Source of the DNA: CATZDY01 sp045599035
GTDB taxonomy: Bacteria; Bacillota; Desulfotomaculia; Desulfotomaculales; Desulfocucumaceae
DNA length: 64,000 bases
Assembly: GCA_045599035.1 (NCBI GenBank)
Contig: JAZRVI010000009.1
Span: 9,215-73,214 of the forward strand
Direction of reading: 5' to 3'
Position numbers and translations under genes: made by a program. Position 1 is the stretch's first letter, and each line of letters begins with the position of its first letter. This document shows positions 18,203 through 28,356 of this stretch, piece after piece. The notes under the pieces were generated by a model. It ran no database searches, was not told the origin of the DNA, and saw only the letters and a list, made by a program, of their open reading frames with translations.

Positions 18203-18234
18203 AATCCAGGCTGACTCCAAGTATTATCTGGATT
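18203..18234 (-). terminator. Probable gatB terminator
   Basis: AATCCAG/CTGGATT with a long loop, followed on the minus strand by TTTTTC; it overlaps the gatB stop codon. Confidence 0.55.
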
Positions 18235-19672
18235 AACCCAGCTTTTCTTTTAATAATTTATTCACCAAATCCGGATTAGCCTTACCCTTGCTGGCCTTCA
18301 TCACCTGACCCACCAAAAAGCCAATGGCCTTGCCCTTGCCGGAGCGATAGTCTTCTACCACCTTGGGATTATTGGCAATAACCTGTTCGACCATAGCCAC
18401 AATTTCCCCTTCATTGGAAATCTGGGTCAAGCCCTTTTCTTCCACAATCTGTTGGGGATCCTGTCCGCTTTCAAACATGGCTTCAAAAACCGTTTTGGCA
18501 ATTTTGCCGCTGATTACGCCCTGTTCCTGCAATTTCAGCATGGCGGCCAGTTGACCGGGGGCAATCTTACAATCGGCAATTTCCTGCCGATTTTCGTTTA
18601 ATAATTTGGTTAAATCACCCATAATCCAGTTGGCAATGGCTTTGGGATTACTATATTCCTTCAGACAAGCTTCAAAATAATCGGCTGCTTCCCTTGAAGC
18701 TGTCAAAATTCCGGCATCATAAGAGGAAAGCCCCAATTCTTCCACATAGCGTTTGATCCGGGCATCCGGCATTTCCGGCAAGGATTCCCGAATTCGTTCG
18801 ATTACAGCTTCTTCCACCACCACCGGCACCAAATCCGGTTCTGGGAAATAGCGGTAGTCATGGGCATCTTCCTTGCTCCGCATGGACAAAGTAATCCCCT
18901 TGTCATCATCCCAGGTTCGGGTTTCCTGAATAATCCGCTCCCCTTCTTCCAAAAGCTCGATCTGGCGTTCTACTTCATATTCCAAAGCCCGCTGCAAAGC
19001 CTTGAAGGAGTTTAAATTCTTAATTTCGGTTTTGGTACCCAGTTCTTTTTGTCCCACCGGACGCACCGAGACATTGGCATCGCACCGCATGGAACCCTCT
19101 TCCATTTTGCAGTCAGAAACTCCGGTATATTGAATCACACTGCGTAATTTTTCGGCATAAGCCCGGGCTTCTTCCGGGGAACGCATATCCGGTTCGGAAA
19201 CAATTTCAATCAAAGGTACGCCAATTCGGTTATAATCTACCAATGAATAAGGAGAGGTAGAAATGGTTCCCTGGTGTACCAGCTTTCCGGCATCTTCTTC
19301 CATGTGAGCTCTGGTTACCCCAATACGCTTGACCTGACCATCCAGTTCAATTTCCAGCCAGCCATGCTCGGCAATTGGCAAGTCATATTGAGAAATCTGA
19401 TAGTTTTTGGACTGATCCGGATAAAAGTAATTTTTGCGGTCAAATTTGGAAAAACGGGCAATTTGGCAGTTTAAAGCCAAACCGGCTCGAATGGCATATT
19501 CCAGCACCTTTTCATTTAAGACCGGCAGCACCCCAGGCAGTCCCAGACAAACCGGACAGACATGAGTATTGGGATCTCCACCAAATTCAGTAGTAGAGCT
19601 GCAAAAAATTTTGGTTTGGGTTTTCAGCTCGACATGAACCTCCAACCCGATAACTGTTTCATATTGAGTCAA
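18233..19672 (-). CDS. gatB: Aspartyl/glutamyl-tRNA amidotransferase subunit B
   Basis: 479 residues, full length, from a TTG with AAGGAGGG seven bases upstream. GatB binds the misacylated Glu-tRNA(Gln) or Asp-tRNA(Asn) and phosphorylates the acyl group before amidation with ammonia delivered from GatA. Family features: GLEVHVELKTQTKIFC, the HVCPVCLGLPG zinc region, YFPEPDLVPV, and the C-terminal YqeY-like tail (QVMKASKGKANPDLVNKLLKEKLG). It is the last gene of a gatC-gatA-gatB operon, separated from gatA by 15 bases. Its presence implies indirect charging of Gln- and/or Asn-tRNA. Confidence 0.96.
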   Translation of the reverse strand: MTQYETVIGLEVHVELKTQTKIFCSSTTEFGGDPNTHVCPVCLGLPGVLPVLNEKVLEYAIRAGLALNCQIARFSKFDRKNYFYPDQSKNYQISQYDLPIAEHGWLEIELDGQVKRIGVTRAHMEEDAGKLVHQGTISTSPYSLVDYNRIGVPLIEIVSEPDMRSPEEARAYAEKLRSVIQYTGVSDCKMEEGSMRCDANVSVRPVGQKELGTKTEIKNLNSFKALQRALEYEVERQIELLEEGERIIQETRTWDDDKGITLSMRSKEDAHDYRYFPEPDLVPVVVEEAVIERIRESLPEMPDARIKRYVEELGLSSYDAGILTASREAADYFEACLKEYSNPKAIANWIMGDLTKLLNENRQEIADCKIAPGQLAAMLKLQEQGVISGKIAKTVFEAMFESGQDPQQIVEEKGLTQISNEGEIVAMVEQVIANNPKVVEDYRSGKGKAIGFLVGQVMKASKGKANPDLVNKLLKEKLG

Positions 19673-19687
19673 TTTTCTACCCTCCTT

Positions 19688-21151
19688 TTAAAAAGCACTC
19701 GGCTTTTTCTGATAATCCGTGTTTTGTTCAAAAGCATAGGCCGCCTGCAAAAGCTGACCTTCCCCAAAGGGGCGGCCTAAAAGCTGAATCCCCACCGGCA
19801 GCTTACCTTCTGCCGCAAAACCGCCCGGCAGAGAAATTCCGGGCAAACCGGCCAGATTAGCCGGAGTAGTAGTAATATCGGCCAGATAAAGCTGCAAGGG
19901 GTCATCCTTATGCACTCCCTGCAAGCCCGCCGGAGCCGGACAGGTGGGAGTCAAAAGCAAGTCCACTTTGGCCAAAGCCTGATCAAAATCCTGCTTAATT
20001 AAGGCTCGTACCTTCAAAGCCTTTAAATAATAAGCATCATAATAGCCGGAAGACAGGGCATAAGTACCCAGCATAATTCTTCTTTTGACCTCATCCCCAA
20101 AGCCTTCACTCCGGGTTTTCATAAACATATCCAGCACATCAGCCGGTTTTTCGCTGCGATAACCATAACGAACCCCGTCATAACGAGCCAGATTGGAACT
20201 GGCTTCCGCTGGAGCAATAATATAATAACAGGGAACCGCATATTCCACATGAGGCAGGCTGACCTCTTCAATTTCCGCTCCCAAATCCAGATAGCTTTGA
20301 ATGGCGGCTTCCAGAACCTTCTGAACATCCGGATCAATTCCGTTTCCCCGATATTCCTTGGGTACTCCAATTTTCAGCCCCTTAACCTCATCTTTTAAAT
20401 AAGCGGAATAATCTTCATAAGCATAAGGCACGGAAGTGCTGTCTTTGGGATCGTGGCCGCAAATAATCTGGAACAAATTGGCACAATCCCGAACATCCCG
20501 TCCCAAAGGCCCAATTTGATCCAATGAAGAAGCAAAAGCTACCAGACCATAACGGGAAACCGCTCCATAAGTGGGCTTTAGACCTACTACCCCGCAAAAG
20601 GAAGCCGGCTGACGAATGGAACCGCCAGTATCCGAACCCAAAGCCACCGCCGCTTCTCCCGCCGCTACCGCCGCAGCTGAACCGCCGCTGGAACCGCCCG
20701 GAACCCGATCCAAAGCCCAAGGGTTGCGGGTCAGCTTAAAAGCCGAATTTTCGGTTGTAGAACCCATAGCAAATTCATCGAGATTGCTTTTGCCCAGCAA
20801 AACCAAATCCTCAGCCAAAACCTTTTCATAAACCGTAGCATTATAAGGCGGAACAAAGTTGGCCAAAATTTTGGAAGCACAGGTGGTCTTAATATTTTGG
20901 GTGCAGATATTATCCTTAATGGCCAGAGGAACCCCCGCCATCCGGCCAATTTCCTGCCCCTGCCGCACCTTGGCATCTACTGCTTGTGCCTGAGCCAAAG
21001 CCTCTGCCGAAGTCAGGGTCAAATAAGCCCCGATTTTTTCATCCGTCTGCTCAATTTGATCCAAATAGCTTTGACAAATTTCCACCGCCGAAGCTTCTTT
21101 ATTTTTAATCAGTCGGTTTAGTTCCCAGGCTTTCATTTCTGTAAAGTTCAA
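19688..21151 (-). CDS. gatA: Aspartyl/glutamyl-tRNA amidotransferase subunit A
   Basis: 487 residues from a TTG with GGGGAGGA upstream. It is an amidase-signature enzyme: catalytic lysine in PLAIKDNI, GGSSGGSAAAVAAG, and the Ser-cisSer-Lys partner region GSDTGGSIRQPASFCG. GatA hydrolyses glutamine and channels ammonia to GatB. The gene lies between gatC and gatB in the usual Bacillota order. Confidence 0.96.
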   Translation of the reverse strand: MNFTEMKAWELNRLIKNKEASAVEICQSYLDQIEQTDEKIGAYLTLTSAEALAQAQAVDAKVRQGQEIGRMAGVPLAIKDNICTQNIKTTCASKILANFVPPYNATVYEKVLAEDLVLLGKSNLDEFAMGSTTENSAFKLTRNPWALDRVPGGSSGGSAAAVAAGEAAVALGSDTGGSIRQPASFCGVVGLKPTYGAVSRYGLVAFASSLDQIGPLGRDVRDCANLFQIICGHDPKDSTSVPYAYEDYSAYLKDEVKGLKIGVPKEYRGNGIDPDVQKVLEAAIQSYLDLGAEIEEVSLPHVEYAVPCYYIIAPAEASSNLARYDGVRYGYRSEKPADVLDMFMKTRSEGFGDEVKRRIMLGTYALSSGYYDAYYLKALKVRALIKQDFDQALAKVDLLLTPTCPAPAGLQGVHKDDPLQLYLADITTTPANLAGLPGISLPGGFAAEGKLPVGIQLLGRPFGEGQLLQAAYAFEQNTDYQKKPSAF

Positions 21152-21166
21152 TTTTTCATTCCTCCC

Positions 21167-21448
21167 CTAAACAATTTTGGGTACTTTGAAAAATTCTCCC
21201 GCCCGTTCCGGAGCATTGGCCAGAACCAGCTCCTGATCCAGATGGGTTCCCACTTCATCCGCCCGAAAAACATTTTGCAGGGGCAAAACATGTGCCATGG
21301 GAGCTATATTTTCCGTATCCAATTCCTCCAGCTTTTGGGCATAATCCAAAATTTTGCTTAATTGTTCCTGATAGAGTCGGACTTCTTCAGGATTCAGCTC
21401 CAAACGAGCTAATAAAGCTACATGTTCAACTTCTTCTATACTCAGCAA
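21167..21448 (-). CDS. gatC: Aspartyl/glutamyl-tRNA amidotransferase subunit C
   Basis: 93 residues if started at the TTG at 21448, which has AGAGGTG six bases upstream; a GTG at 21457 lies within that ribosome binding site and is less likely. Family features: SIEEVEHVALLARLELNPEE and the C-terminal FKVPKIV. GatC is the small belt protein that stabilises GatA-GatB. First gene of the gatCAB operon. Confidence 0.93.
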   Translation of the reverse strand: MLSIEEVEHVALLARLELNPEEVRLYQEQLSKILDYAQKLEELDTENIAPMAHVLPLQNVFRADEVGTHLDQELVLANAPERAGEFFKVPKIV

Positions 21449-21496
21449 AAAAAACACCTCTTTTTATTTTAATTATAACTAGGTTTAGCCCGATGC

Positions 21497-23086
21497 TCAA
21501 CTATTTAAAACTAAAATATCCCCTTTTAAAATCTGAGTATCACCTTTGGGGATAACGGTTTCCCCATTATTCCTTTTGATCGCTACAATCAAAGCATTGG
21601 ACGGCAAAGCCAGATCCCGAACGAATTTATTTTCCCATTCGTGACCTTCTTCTATTAACACTTCTTTTAATAAAACCTGGCCGTCATCAGTATAGGATTC
21701 TCCGCTAATTACGATCACATCCTGAGTTTTCAGGACGGTATTGCCTTTGGGTACCAAGGTTTCCTGCCCCCGCTTAATCATAACTATCAAAATATCCGGA
21801 CTTAAATTTAAGTCACAAATCTTTTTATTGTTCCAGGGATGCCGAGGAGTAATTATGATTTGCATTAACTGCAGATCCGTATCATCCTGATAATCGTTGA
21901 AGGTTCTTAGAACATCGGATTCGTCATCTACCATTTGCAGCTTATGGGCAATAAAGGGCAGCAAGGTACCCTGAAAAGCAACAGAAAGCAAAGCCACCAT
22001 AAAAACAATATGAAACAAATCGTTGGTAATGGCCTGACCTCCGCCCACCAAAGCCAGCATAACAAATACAATGGAAGCCGCCCCACGCAGACCGGCTGCC
22101 GAAACCAAAAGACATTGCCGCCAGGAACTGCCCAAAGGAGCTAAAACCGAAAAAACCGCCGTCGGCCGAGCCACCAAAATTAAAAACAAAGCGATTAAAA
22201 CCGCCGGCAAAATTACTGCTGCAAAGGCTTCCATGGACACCAAAACCCCCAGCAAAAAGAAAAGCAGAATCTGGATTAAACCGGTCAGACCGTCCCAAAA
22301 ATGAACCAGGGCAATTTTATTGCGGATCCTGCTGTTGCCCAAAATAATTCCAGCCAGATAAACACTTAAATAGCCGTTGCCTTCCCAAAACTCCGGCACG
22401 GCAAAAGATAAAAGAGCCACTACCAGCACAAAAATACTGTCCAAACCGTTGGCTCCAAAATCCACTTTTTTCAAGACCCAAGCCGCCAGCAGGCCAATTA
22501 AGATTCCCCCAATCAGACCATAGGCCAACTGAGCAAAAATCAAATATCCCAATTCACTCCCGGACATTCCTTCCCCCAAAATCAAAGCCAGGAAAATCAG
22601 GGTGAGCATATAGGAAAAAGGATCGTTGGAGCCGCTTTCCAGCTCCAAAAGAGAGGCGGTATTATCCTTCAAATTCAACTTTTTGGCTCGCAGAATTGAA
22701 AAAACGGAGGCAGCATCGGTGGAGCTAACCACTGCTCCCAAAAGCAGACTTTCCAATCCACTAATCCCCAAAACCAGCCAACTGAACAAGGCTACCAAAC
22801 CTGCGGTAATCAAAACCCCCAAAGAAGCCATACCCGCCGCTTTGCCAGCTACTGGCCAAGCCATTCTCCAGTTGGTGCCAAAGCCTCCATAGAAAATAAC
22901 GATAATCAACCCCAAAGAGCAGATTTTTTCGGGAATTTCATAGCCGTTAAAATCCACCTGAGTACCAAAAAGCATACCCAATAAAATAAAAAGCAGTAAA
23001 GAGGGAACCCCTAATTTGGCAGAAAGACGATAGGCTATCAAACATAACAAAATTATTCCAGCACCAATTAGCAGAGCATTTACCAT
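21497..23086 (-). CDS. CPA1-type K+(Na+)/H+ antiporter with C-terminal TrkA_C regulatory domains
   Basis: 529 residues. About 12 membrane helices form the sodium/hydrogen exchanger core, with SSTDAASVFSIL (the ion-binding TD region) and ELESGSNDPFSYML (ND motif) as in NhaP2/CvrA. After residue about 390 a cytoplasmic tail carries two TrkA_C-like modules (around DLNLSPDILIVMIKRG and DLALPSNALIVAIKR), each followed by VIPKG. These usually bind nucleotides and gate the transporter. It exchanges K+ or Na+ for protons at the cell membrane. Single gene. Confidence 0.88.
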   Translation of the reverse strand: MVNALLIGAGIILLCLIAYRLSAKLGVPSLLLFILLGMLFGTQVDFNGYEIPEKICSLGLIIVIFYGGFGTNWRMAWPVAGKAAGMASLGVLITAGLVALFSWLVLGISGLESLLLGAVVSSTDAASVFSILRAKKLNLKDNTASLLELESGSNDPFSYMLTLIFLALILGEGMSGSELGYLIFAQLAYGLIGGILIGLLAAWVLKKVDFGANGLDSIFVLVVALLSFAVPEFWEGNGYLSVYLAGIILGNSRIRNKIALVHFWDGLTGLIQILLFFLLGVLVSMEAFAAVILPAVLIALFLILVARPTAVFSVLAPLGSSWRQCLLVSAAGLRGAASIVFVMLALVGGGQAITNDLFHIVFMVALLSVAFQGTLLPFIAHKLQMVDDESDVLRTFNDYQDDTDLQLMQIIITPRHPWNNKKICDLNLSPDILIVMIKRGQETLVPKGNTVLKTQDVIVISGESYTDDGQVLLKEVLIEEGHEWENKFVRDLALPSNALIVAIKRNNGETVIPKGDTQILKGDILVLNS

Positions 23087-23205
23087 AAAACGCGATCACC
23101 TCTTGGTTTTCTGATACATACACTCAACAAGGAGCCTGTCTCTCCTGTGGGCAGAGCCTTTAGTTTTCTCAAGGAAAAAGCCAACCCCCTCTCTTGTATT
23201 ATCCA

Positions 23206-25209
23206 TTATTGGGATTTATCAAAGGATAACTGCTTTAGCAAAGCTTCAAATTCCGCCTGACCTAAAACCGGAATACCTAATTCCTGGGCTTTGGCCAATT
23301 TGGAACCGCTGTTTTCTCCGGCAATCACCAGATCGGTTTTTTTGCTGACTGAGGAGGAAGTTTTGGCTCCCAGATTTTCCAGCAGTTCCTCGGCCTGCTG
23401 CCGGGTATAACCGGCCAAAGTACCGGTCAGCACCACGGTTTTTCCGGCCAGCCGACCAGAGCTTTCCGCAGAATCTTCCTCCATATTTAAGCCCAGGTCG
23501 GCCAATTCATCCACCAGCTGAATATGCAGAGGATCGGCAAAATAAGCCAGCAGGCTTTGGGCAATTTTTTCGCCCAGCTCCGGAATGGCCTGAATTTCTT
23601 CCGGGCTGGCCTGCCGGATTCGCTCCAGACTGCCAAAATGCCGAGCCAGGATTTTGGCTGCCTTTTCTCCCACATGACGAATCCCCAGCCCAAATAACAG
23701 ACAATGCAAGGGTCTTTGCTTGCTTTTTTCCAGAGCCTCCAATAAATTTTGAGCTGATTTGGGAGCAAAACGCTCCAGTTCCAACAAATCCTCCATTTGC
23801 AATTTATATAAATCCGAAGCTTTTTTGACCAGACCGGCTTCAATTAAGCGGCTTAAAACCGCAGAACCCAACTGCTCTATATCCAAAGCTTTTTTGGCCA
23901 CAAAATGAGCCAAACCGTTTTGTAAACGAGAAGGACAGGCTGGATTTAAACAGCGGACAGCCGCTTCTCCCTCCGGACGAAAAGCCGTTTCCCCACATTC
24001 CGGGCATGAAGCCGGCATTTGAAAAATTCGCTCCTCCCCGGTGCGTTTGCTTTTTTCCACCCGATCCACTTCTGGAATAATTTCCCCGGCCTTGTAGATC
24101 CAAACCCAATCCCCCAGCCGGATTTCCTTGAACTGAATAAAGTCCTCATTGTGCAAGGTAGCCCGGGAAACCGTACTGCCCGCCAACAATACCGGTTCCA
24201 GCACAGCCACCGGGGTTAAAGCTCCGGTTCTGCCCACCTGAATGACAATATCCTTAATTTGAGTTAACGCCTGTTCGGGCGGATATTTCCAGGCAGTTGC
24301 CCAACGGGGACTTTTGGCCGTGGAACCCAAGGCTTTTTGTTGTTCAAGCTGATTAATCTTAATGACTACTCCGTCGGTAGCATAATCCAGGCTAAAGCGT
24401 TTTTCTTCCCACTCCTGACAATAGGCCAAAACCTGTTCCAGCTTACGGACTTTTTGGAAATGGGGATTAACCTTAAAGCCCAGATCCCGCAAAAAAAGCA
24501 AAACTTCTTCCTGGGTTTGCGGCTCTATTTCCAATCCCTCAGCCCGGCTCAGAGCATAAAGAAAAATGCTTAAATGACGAGAGGATGTAATTTGGGGATC
24601 CAATTGCCGCAGCGAACCCGCCGCTGCATTGCGGGGATTGGCAAAACGGCTTTCGCCCGCTTCCTCCCGCTGCCGATTGAGTTCGGCAAAGGCTGCTTTG
24701 GGCATAAAAACTTCTCCTCGAACCTCCAAAAGCGAACAGCTCCGCCGCAAGCGTAAAGGAACCGCCCGAATGGTTTTCAGATTGGCGGTAATATCTTCCC
24801 CCCGCTCCCCATCGCCCCTGGTGCTGCCCTGCACCAACAGGCCATCCTGATACAACAAAGAAACGGCCAGACCATCAATTTTCAGCTCAGTCAAATATTC
24901 CGGTTCCGCCTCCGGCGGCAGATTTTGCCGGATCTTCCGATCAAAATCCCTCAATTCCGCTTCATTGAAAACATTGCCCAAGCTCAGCATAGGTACTTCA
25001 TGCTGAACAGCAGCAAATTTTTCGCTCACCTGACCACCCACTCTTTGAGTGGGCGAATCCGGGGTAATTAATTCCGGATGCTCCTGCTCCCATGCCTGCA
25101 ATTGCTGCAATAGCCGGTCGTATTCCGCATCACTAACCGATGGATCATCCAAAACATAATATTGATAATTATATTTTTGCAAAAGCTCCCGCAAAGCCTG
25201 ACCATCCAT
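23206..25209 (-). CDS. ligA: NAD-dependent DNA ligase LigA
   Basis: 667 residues, full length. The Ia domain has YYVLDDPSVSDAEYD; the adenylated lysine is K110 in ELKIDGLAVS. The OB fold follows, then a four-cysteine zinc finger (CPECG...CLNPAC), helix-hairpin-helix repeats (GIRHVGEKAAKILA, IPELGEKIAQSLL) and a C-terminal BRCT domain (LAGKTVVLTGTL). It seals nicks using NAD+ in replication and repair. It is followed downstream by an unrelated antiporter and preceded by amj and pcrA; a pcrA-ligA neighbourhood is common in Bacillota. Confidence 0.97.
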   Translation of the reverse strand: MDGQALRELLQKYNYQYYVLDDPSVSDAEYDRLLQQLQAWEQEHPELITPDSPTQRVGGQVSEKFAAVQHEVPMLSLGNVFNEAELRDFDRKIRQNLPPEAEPEYLTELKIDGLAVSLLYQDGLLVQGSTRGDGERGEDITANLKTIRAVPLRLRRSCSLLEVRGEVFMPKAAFAELNRQREEAGESRFANPRNAAAGSLRQLDPQITSSRHLSIFLYALSRAEGLEIEPQTQEEVLLFLRDLGFKVNPHFQKVRKLEQVLAYCQEWEEKRFSLDYATDGVVIKINQLEQQKALGSTAKSPRWATAWKYPPEQALTQIKDIVIQVGRTGALTPVAVLEPVLLAGSTVSRATLHNEDFIQFKEIRLGDWVWIYKAGEIIPEVDRVEKSKRTGEERIFQMPASCPECGETAFRPEGEAAVRCLNPACPSRLQNGLAHFVAKKALDIEQLGSAVLSRLIEAGLVKKASDLYKLQMEDLLELERFAPKSAQNLLEALEKSKQRPLHCLLFGLGIRHVGEKAAKILARHFGSLERIRQASPEEIQAIPELGEKIAQSLLAYFADPLHIQLVDELADLGLNMEEDSAESSGRLAGKTVVLTGTLAGYTRQQAEELLENLGAKTSSSVSKKTDLVIAGENSGSKLAKAQELGIPVLGQAEFEALLKQLSFDKSQ

Positions 25210-25223
25210 TTTTTAACCGCCTT

Positions 25224-26057
25224 TTAAGTTATTAAGTGGGCTACGGCTACAATTAAATAAGCTGCCGGCAAAAACAGGACTTGAGCCAGCAAAGTGCCGC
25301 CAATTCGAGTAAGAGCCAGATAACGGGAAAGCTGCATAACCTCTGCTTCCTCCCGCACTCCTCTTAAAGCCTGATCCGTAACCCGAGCCGCCACCGGATC
25401 CACCACTGTGGCCAACAAAATTTGAGCAAGACCATTGACAATGGAAGCCATAGAATTGGTGGTCGAACGAAAATCCGGATATAAAGCCCCAGCATAGACC
25501 GAAGCCAAAACTCCAATGGTAAAAATTCCGGTAATCAGCACATTAGTTACCAAAAGCCCCTTGGGCAAGCCCCGATATTGAATATTTTGGGACACCTCAA
25601 TTCGAGGAATCTCCTTTTGAGCCAGCCGGCATAACTCTTTGGGGCTAAAAAGCAGCATGACCAGCAATTTGGAAACCGAACCAATATGTTCAAAAGCCAC
25701 TATACCTTTGACAAAAACCCGCACAAAGCAGGGGATCAAAATCAAGCCCAAAATACTGCCCAAAGTACCAAAAAAAATAATAATCCGGATTTTGCGGCTA
25801 AGTTCGGTCAAAATCAGCTGATAGGCCGCCGAAGCTGTTTCTCCGCCTCCGCTGTTAATGGCCGTATCCACAATACTGCCCAAAAAAGGCCCCTGAATGG
25901 TATTGGCTGTGCTGGACAAAAGAAAAATCACACTGAACAGGGTCAGGGCAGTGGCCAGCCGTCCGGTTTTCACCCCAGCCACCCGCACCGAATAAATCAG
26001 GGTATTAATCAAATGAATAATTCCGGTTAAACAGCCGACCAAAAGAACTCTTTCCAC
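25224..26057 (-). CDS. amj: Lipid II flippase Amj family protein
   Basis: 277 residues from a GTG with AGGAGA upstream. Around six to eight membrane segments. The N-terminal IIHLINTLIYSVRVAGVKTG and SSTANTIQGPFLG match the Amj (YdaH) family, which in Bacillus subtilis flips the peptidoglycan precursor lipid II and backs up MurJ. It lies between pcrA and ligA with short gaps, so probably cotranscribed. Confidence 0.85.
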   Translation of the reverse strand: MERVLLVGCLTGIIHLINTLIYSVRVAGVKTGRLATALTLFSVIFLLSSTANTIQGPFLGSIVDTAINSGGGETASAAYQLILTELSRKIRIIIFFGTLGSILGLILIPCFVRVFVKGIVAFEHIGSVSKLLVMLLFSPKELCRLAQKEIPRIEVSQNIQYRGLPKGLLVTNVLITGIFTIGVLASVYAGALYPDFRSTTNSMASIVNGLAQILLATVVDPVAARVTDQALRGVREEAEVMQLSRYLALTRIGGTLLAQVLFLPAAYLIVAVAHLIT

Positions 26058-26072
26058 CAGGCTTTTCTCCTA

Positions 26073-28271
26073 TTACTCTATTTTTTGCAAAGGAGCAAAT
26101 TTCAAAAGCAAGTTTTTGACTCCCAAAACCAAAAAGTCCACCTTAACCTCGGTATTCTCTCCATTGCCTTTAACGGCCAAAACGGTTCCCAGTCCCCACT
26201 TTTGGTGGTTAACCTGATCTCCCGCCTGCAGCTTTAAAAGCTTGGCAGGACCTTTCACCGCTTCTTCTTTAACTGGCTTTTTACTTTCCGCCGGAAAAGA
26301 ATCCGGAGATTCTTTTTGCACCTGATTGCCGGATAAGTTTTGGCTCAACACCAGCCGCCCCGGAATTTCCTCCAGAAAACGGGAAACCAGATTAAAACGA
26401 GTGGTTCCAAAGAGGGTTCTTTGCCAACAATGGGTCAAATAAAGCATTTTTTCGGCTCGGGTGATGCCTACATAGGCCAAACGCCGTTCTTCTTCCATTT
26501 CCTTATCGTTATTCAAAGCATGAGCGTAGGGGAAAATTCCTTCCTCCAAACCAATCAGGAAAACCACCGGAAATTCCAGCCCCTTGGCACTGTGCAAGGT
26601 CATCAAAACCACTTTTTCATTGCTTTCCTGCAAGTTATCCACATCTGCCACCAAAGAAATTTGAGATAAAAAGCTGACCAAAGTTCTTTCTTCCGGCAGA
26701 TCCGTTTCCCATTCCTGGCTTTGTTCAAAATTCTGGACTACGGACAAAAATTCCTTCAGGTTTTCCAAACGGCTGCGAGATTCTACACTGTCTTCATCAG
26801 CCAGACTGTCCCAATAACCAGTGATCTGCAAAACCTTCTGGGTAAGCTCCCGGACATTGTTTTCCTGACTGTGCAAATTCAGCTCCAACAAAATTTCTCC
26901 CAACTGTTCGGCAGCCCGCAAAGCCTTGCCGGTTAAACCAGCTTTTCTGGCCTGCAAAAGGGCTTTGATGCCGTTGCCTTCGGTTTGGTTAATCGCATAA
27001 TCCAAAAGCCTTTGCAAAGAAACATCTCCAATACCTCTTTTGGGAACATTAACAATCCGAGTCAGACTGACCAAATCCAAAGGATTGCTGACCACTCGCA
27101 AATAGGCCAGCAAATCTTTAATTTCCCGGCGGTCATAAAATTTCAGGCCGCCAATAATGGTGTAAGGAATAGCTCGACGGCCAAAAACTTCTTCTACATT
27201 TCGGCTCATAGCATGGGTTCGGTATAAAACCACAATATCGCTATATTGACATTTATTATTTTTAACCAGATTTTCAATCCTGCCTGCCACATAATAGGCT
27301 TCCATTTTTTCATCATTGGCCAAATGCCTGATTAAAGCCTGACCCTTGCCAGCCGAAGTCCAAAGCTTTTTTTCCTTGCGTTCTGTATTATATTGAATCA
27401 GGCTGTTGGCTGCTTCCAGAATATTGCTGGTAGAACGATAGTTTTGTTCCAGCTTAATCAGCCGAGCCTGGGGATAATCTTTTTCAAAATCCAAAATATT
27501 GCGGATATCCGCTCCCCGGAAGTTATAAATACTCTGATCCGGATCCCCCACCACACAAACATTTTGCCGGGCTTCGCCCAAAAGCTTAACCAAAATATAT
27601 TGAGCATAATTGGTGTCCTGATATTCATCCACCAAAATATATTGAAATTTTTGTTGATACCTGGCCAAAACTTCGGCCTTATTCTGCAAAAGCTTGACCG
27701 TCAGCAAAAGCAGATCATCAAAATCCACGGCATTATTTTTTTTCAGTTTTTGCTGATACAAAGCATAAATTCTGGCTGTTATCTGAGTGGAAAAGTCATA
27801 AGCCTGTTCTGCAAATTCTTCCGGGGACAAAAGCTGGTTTTTGGCCTGGGAAACAGCATGAATCAAAAAACGGGGAGAATATTTTTTATCATCTAAATTC
27901 AGTTCCTTCAGACAGTCCTTAATCAGAACCTGCCGATCACTTTCATCATAGACCACAAAATTATTTTCATAGCCAATATGTTCAATATTTTGGCGTAGAA
28001 TCCGAAGGCAAGCGGAATGAAAAGTGCTGACCCAAAGCTCCCGGATTTCTTCTGGAATCATTTGGGTGATTCGGCTTTTCATTTCGGCTGCCGCCTTATT
28101 GGTAAAGGTAATGGCCAAAATATTGCCTGGCCGCACCTTCTTTTCCTGAATCAAATAGGCAATCCTAGTTACCAAAACTTTAGTTTTACCACTTCCGGCT
28201 CCGGCTAAAACCAGCAAAGGCCCTTCAGTTTGCTGTACGGCTTCAATTTGGGCTGCATTTAATCCTGCCAA
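26073..28271 (-). CDS. pcrA: UvrD/Rep-family DNA helicase PcrA
   Basis: 732 residues. Superfamily 1A motifs are present: I (AGAGSGKTKVL), Ia (ITFTNKAAAEM), II (VDEYQDTN), III (VGDPDQSIYNFRGA), IV (LEQNYRSTSNIL), V (LMTLHSAKGLEFPVVF) and VI (VGITRAEKMLYL). The last 60 residues form the Tudor-like RNA polymerase-binding domain (KLQAGDQVNHQKWGLGTVLAV). It is a 3'-5' helicase for repair and conflict resolution. The TTG at 28271 is the first standard start, but the family LLAGLN motif extends in frame upstream (IDLLAGLN), where only non-standard codons exist near the GGGGGCGG site, so the true start is uncertain. Confidence 0.95.
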   Translation of the reverse strand: MAGLNAAQIEAVQQTEGPLLVLAGAGSGKTKVLVTRIAYLIQEKKVRPGNILAITFTNKAAAEMKSRITQMIPEEIRELWVSTFHSACLRILRQNIEHIGYENNFVVYDESDRQVLIKDCLKELNLDDKKYSPRFLIHAVSQAKNQLLSPEEFAEQAYDFSTQITARIYALYQQKLKKNNAVDFDDLLLLTVKLLQNKAEVLARYQQKFQYILVDEYQDTNYAQYILVKLLGEARQNVCVVGDPDQSIYNFRGADIRNILDFEKDYPQARLIKLEQNYRSTSNILEAANSLIQYNTERKEKKLWTSAGKGQALIRHLANDEKMEAYYVAGRIENLVKNNKCQYSDIVVLYRTHAMSRNVEEVFGRRAIPYTIIGGLKFYDRREIKDLLAYLRVVSNPLDLVSLTRIVNVPKRGIGDVSLQRLLDYAINQTEGNGIKALLQARKAGLTGKALRAAEQLGEILLELNLHSQENNVRELTQKVLQITGYWDSLADEDSVESRSRLENLKEFLSVVQNFEQSQEWETDLPEERTLVSFLSQISLVADVDNLQESNEKVVLMTLHSAKGLEFPVVFLIGLEEGIFPYAHALNNDKEMEEERRLAYVGITRAEKMLYLTHCWQRTLFGTTRFNLVSRFLEEIPGRLVLSQNLSGNQVQKESPDSFPAESKKPVKEEAVKGPAKLLKLQAGDQVNHQKWGLGTVLAVKGNGENTEVKVDFLVLGVKNLLLKFAPLQKIE

Positions 28272-28313
28272 TAGATCGATGACCGCCGCCCCCTTTTCTC
28301 TAAATTGAATAAG

Positions 28314-28337
28314 GCACCGCTGTTAATCAGACGGTGC
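28314..28337. terminator. Terminator after the his operon
   Basis: GCACCG/CGGTGC with a 12-base loop, T6 on the plus-strand side and CTTATTC on the minus-strand side, between pcrA and hisI. It probably ends the his operon only in part. Confidence 0.55.
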
Positions 28338-28356
28338 TTTTTTATTGCTGCCTGGC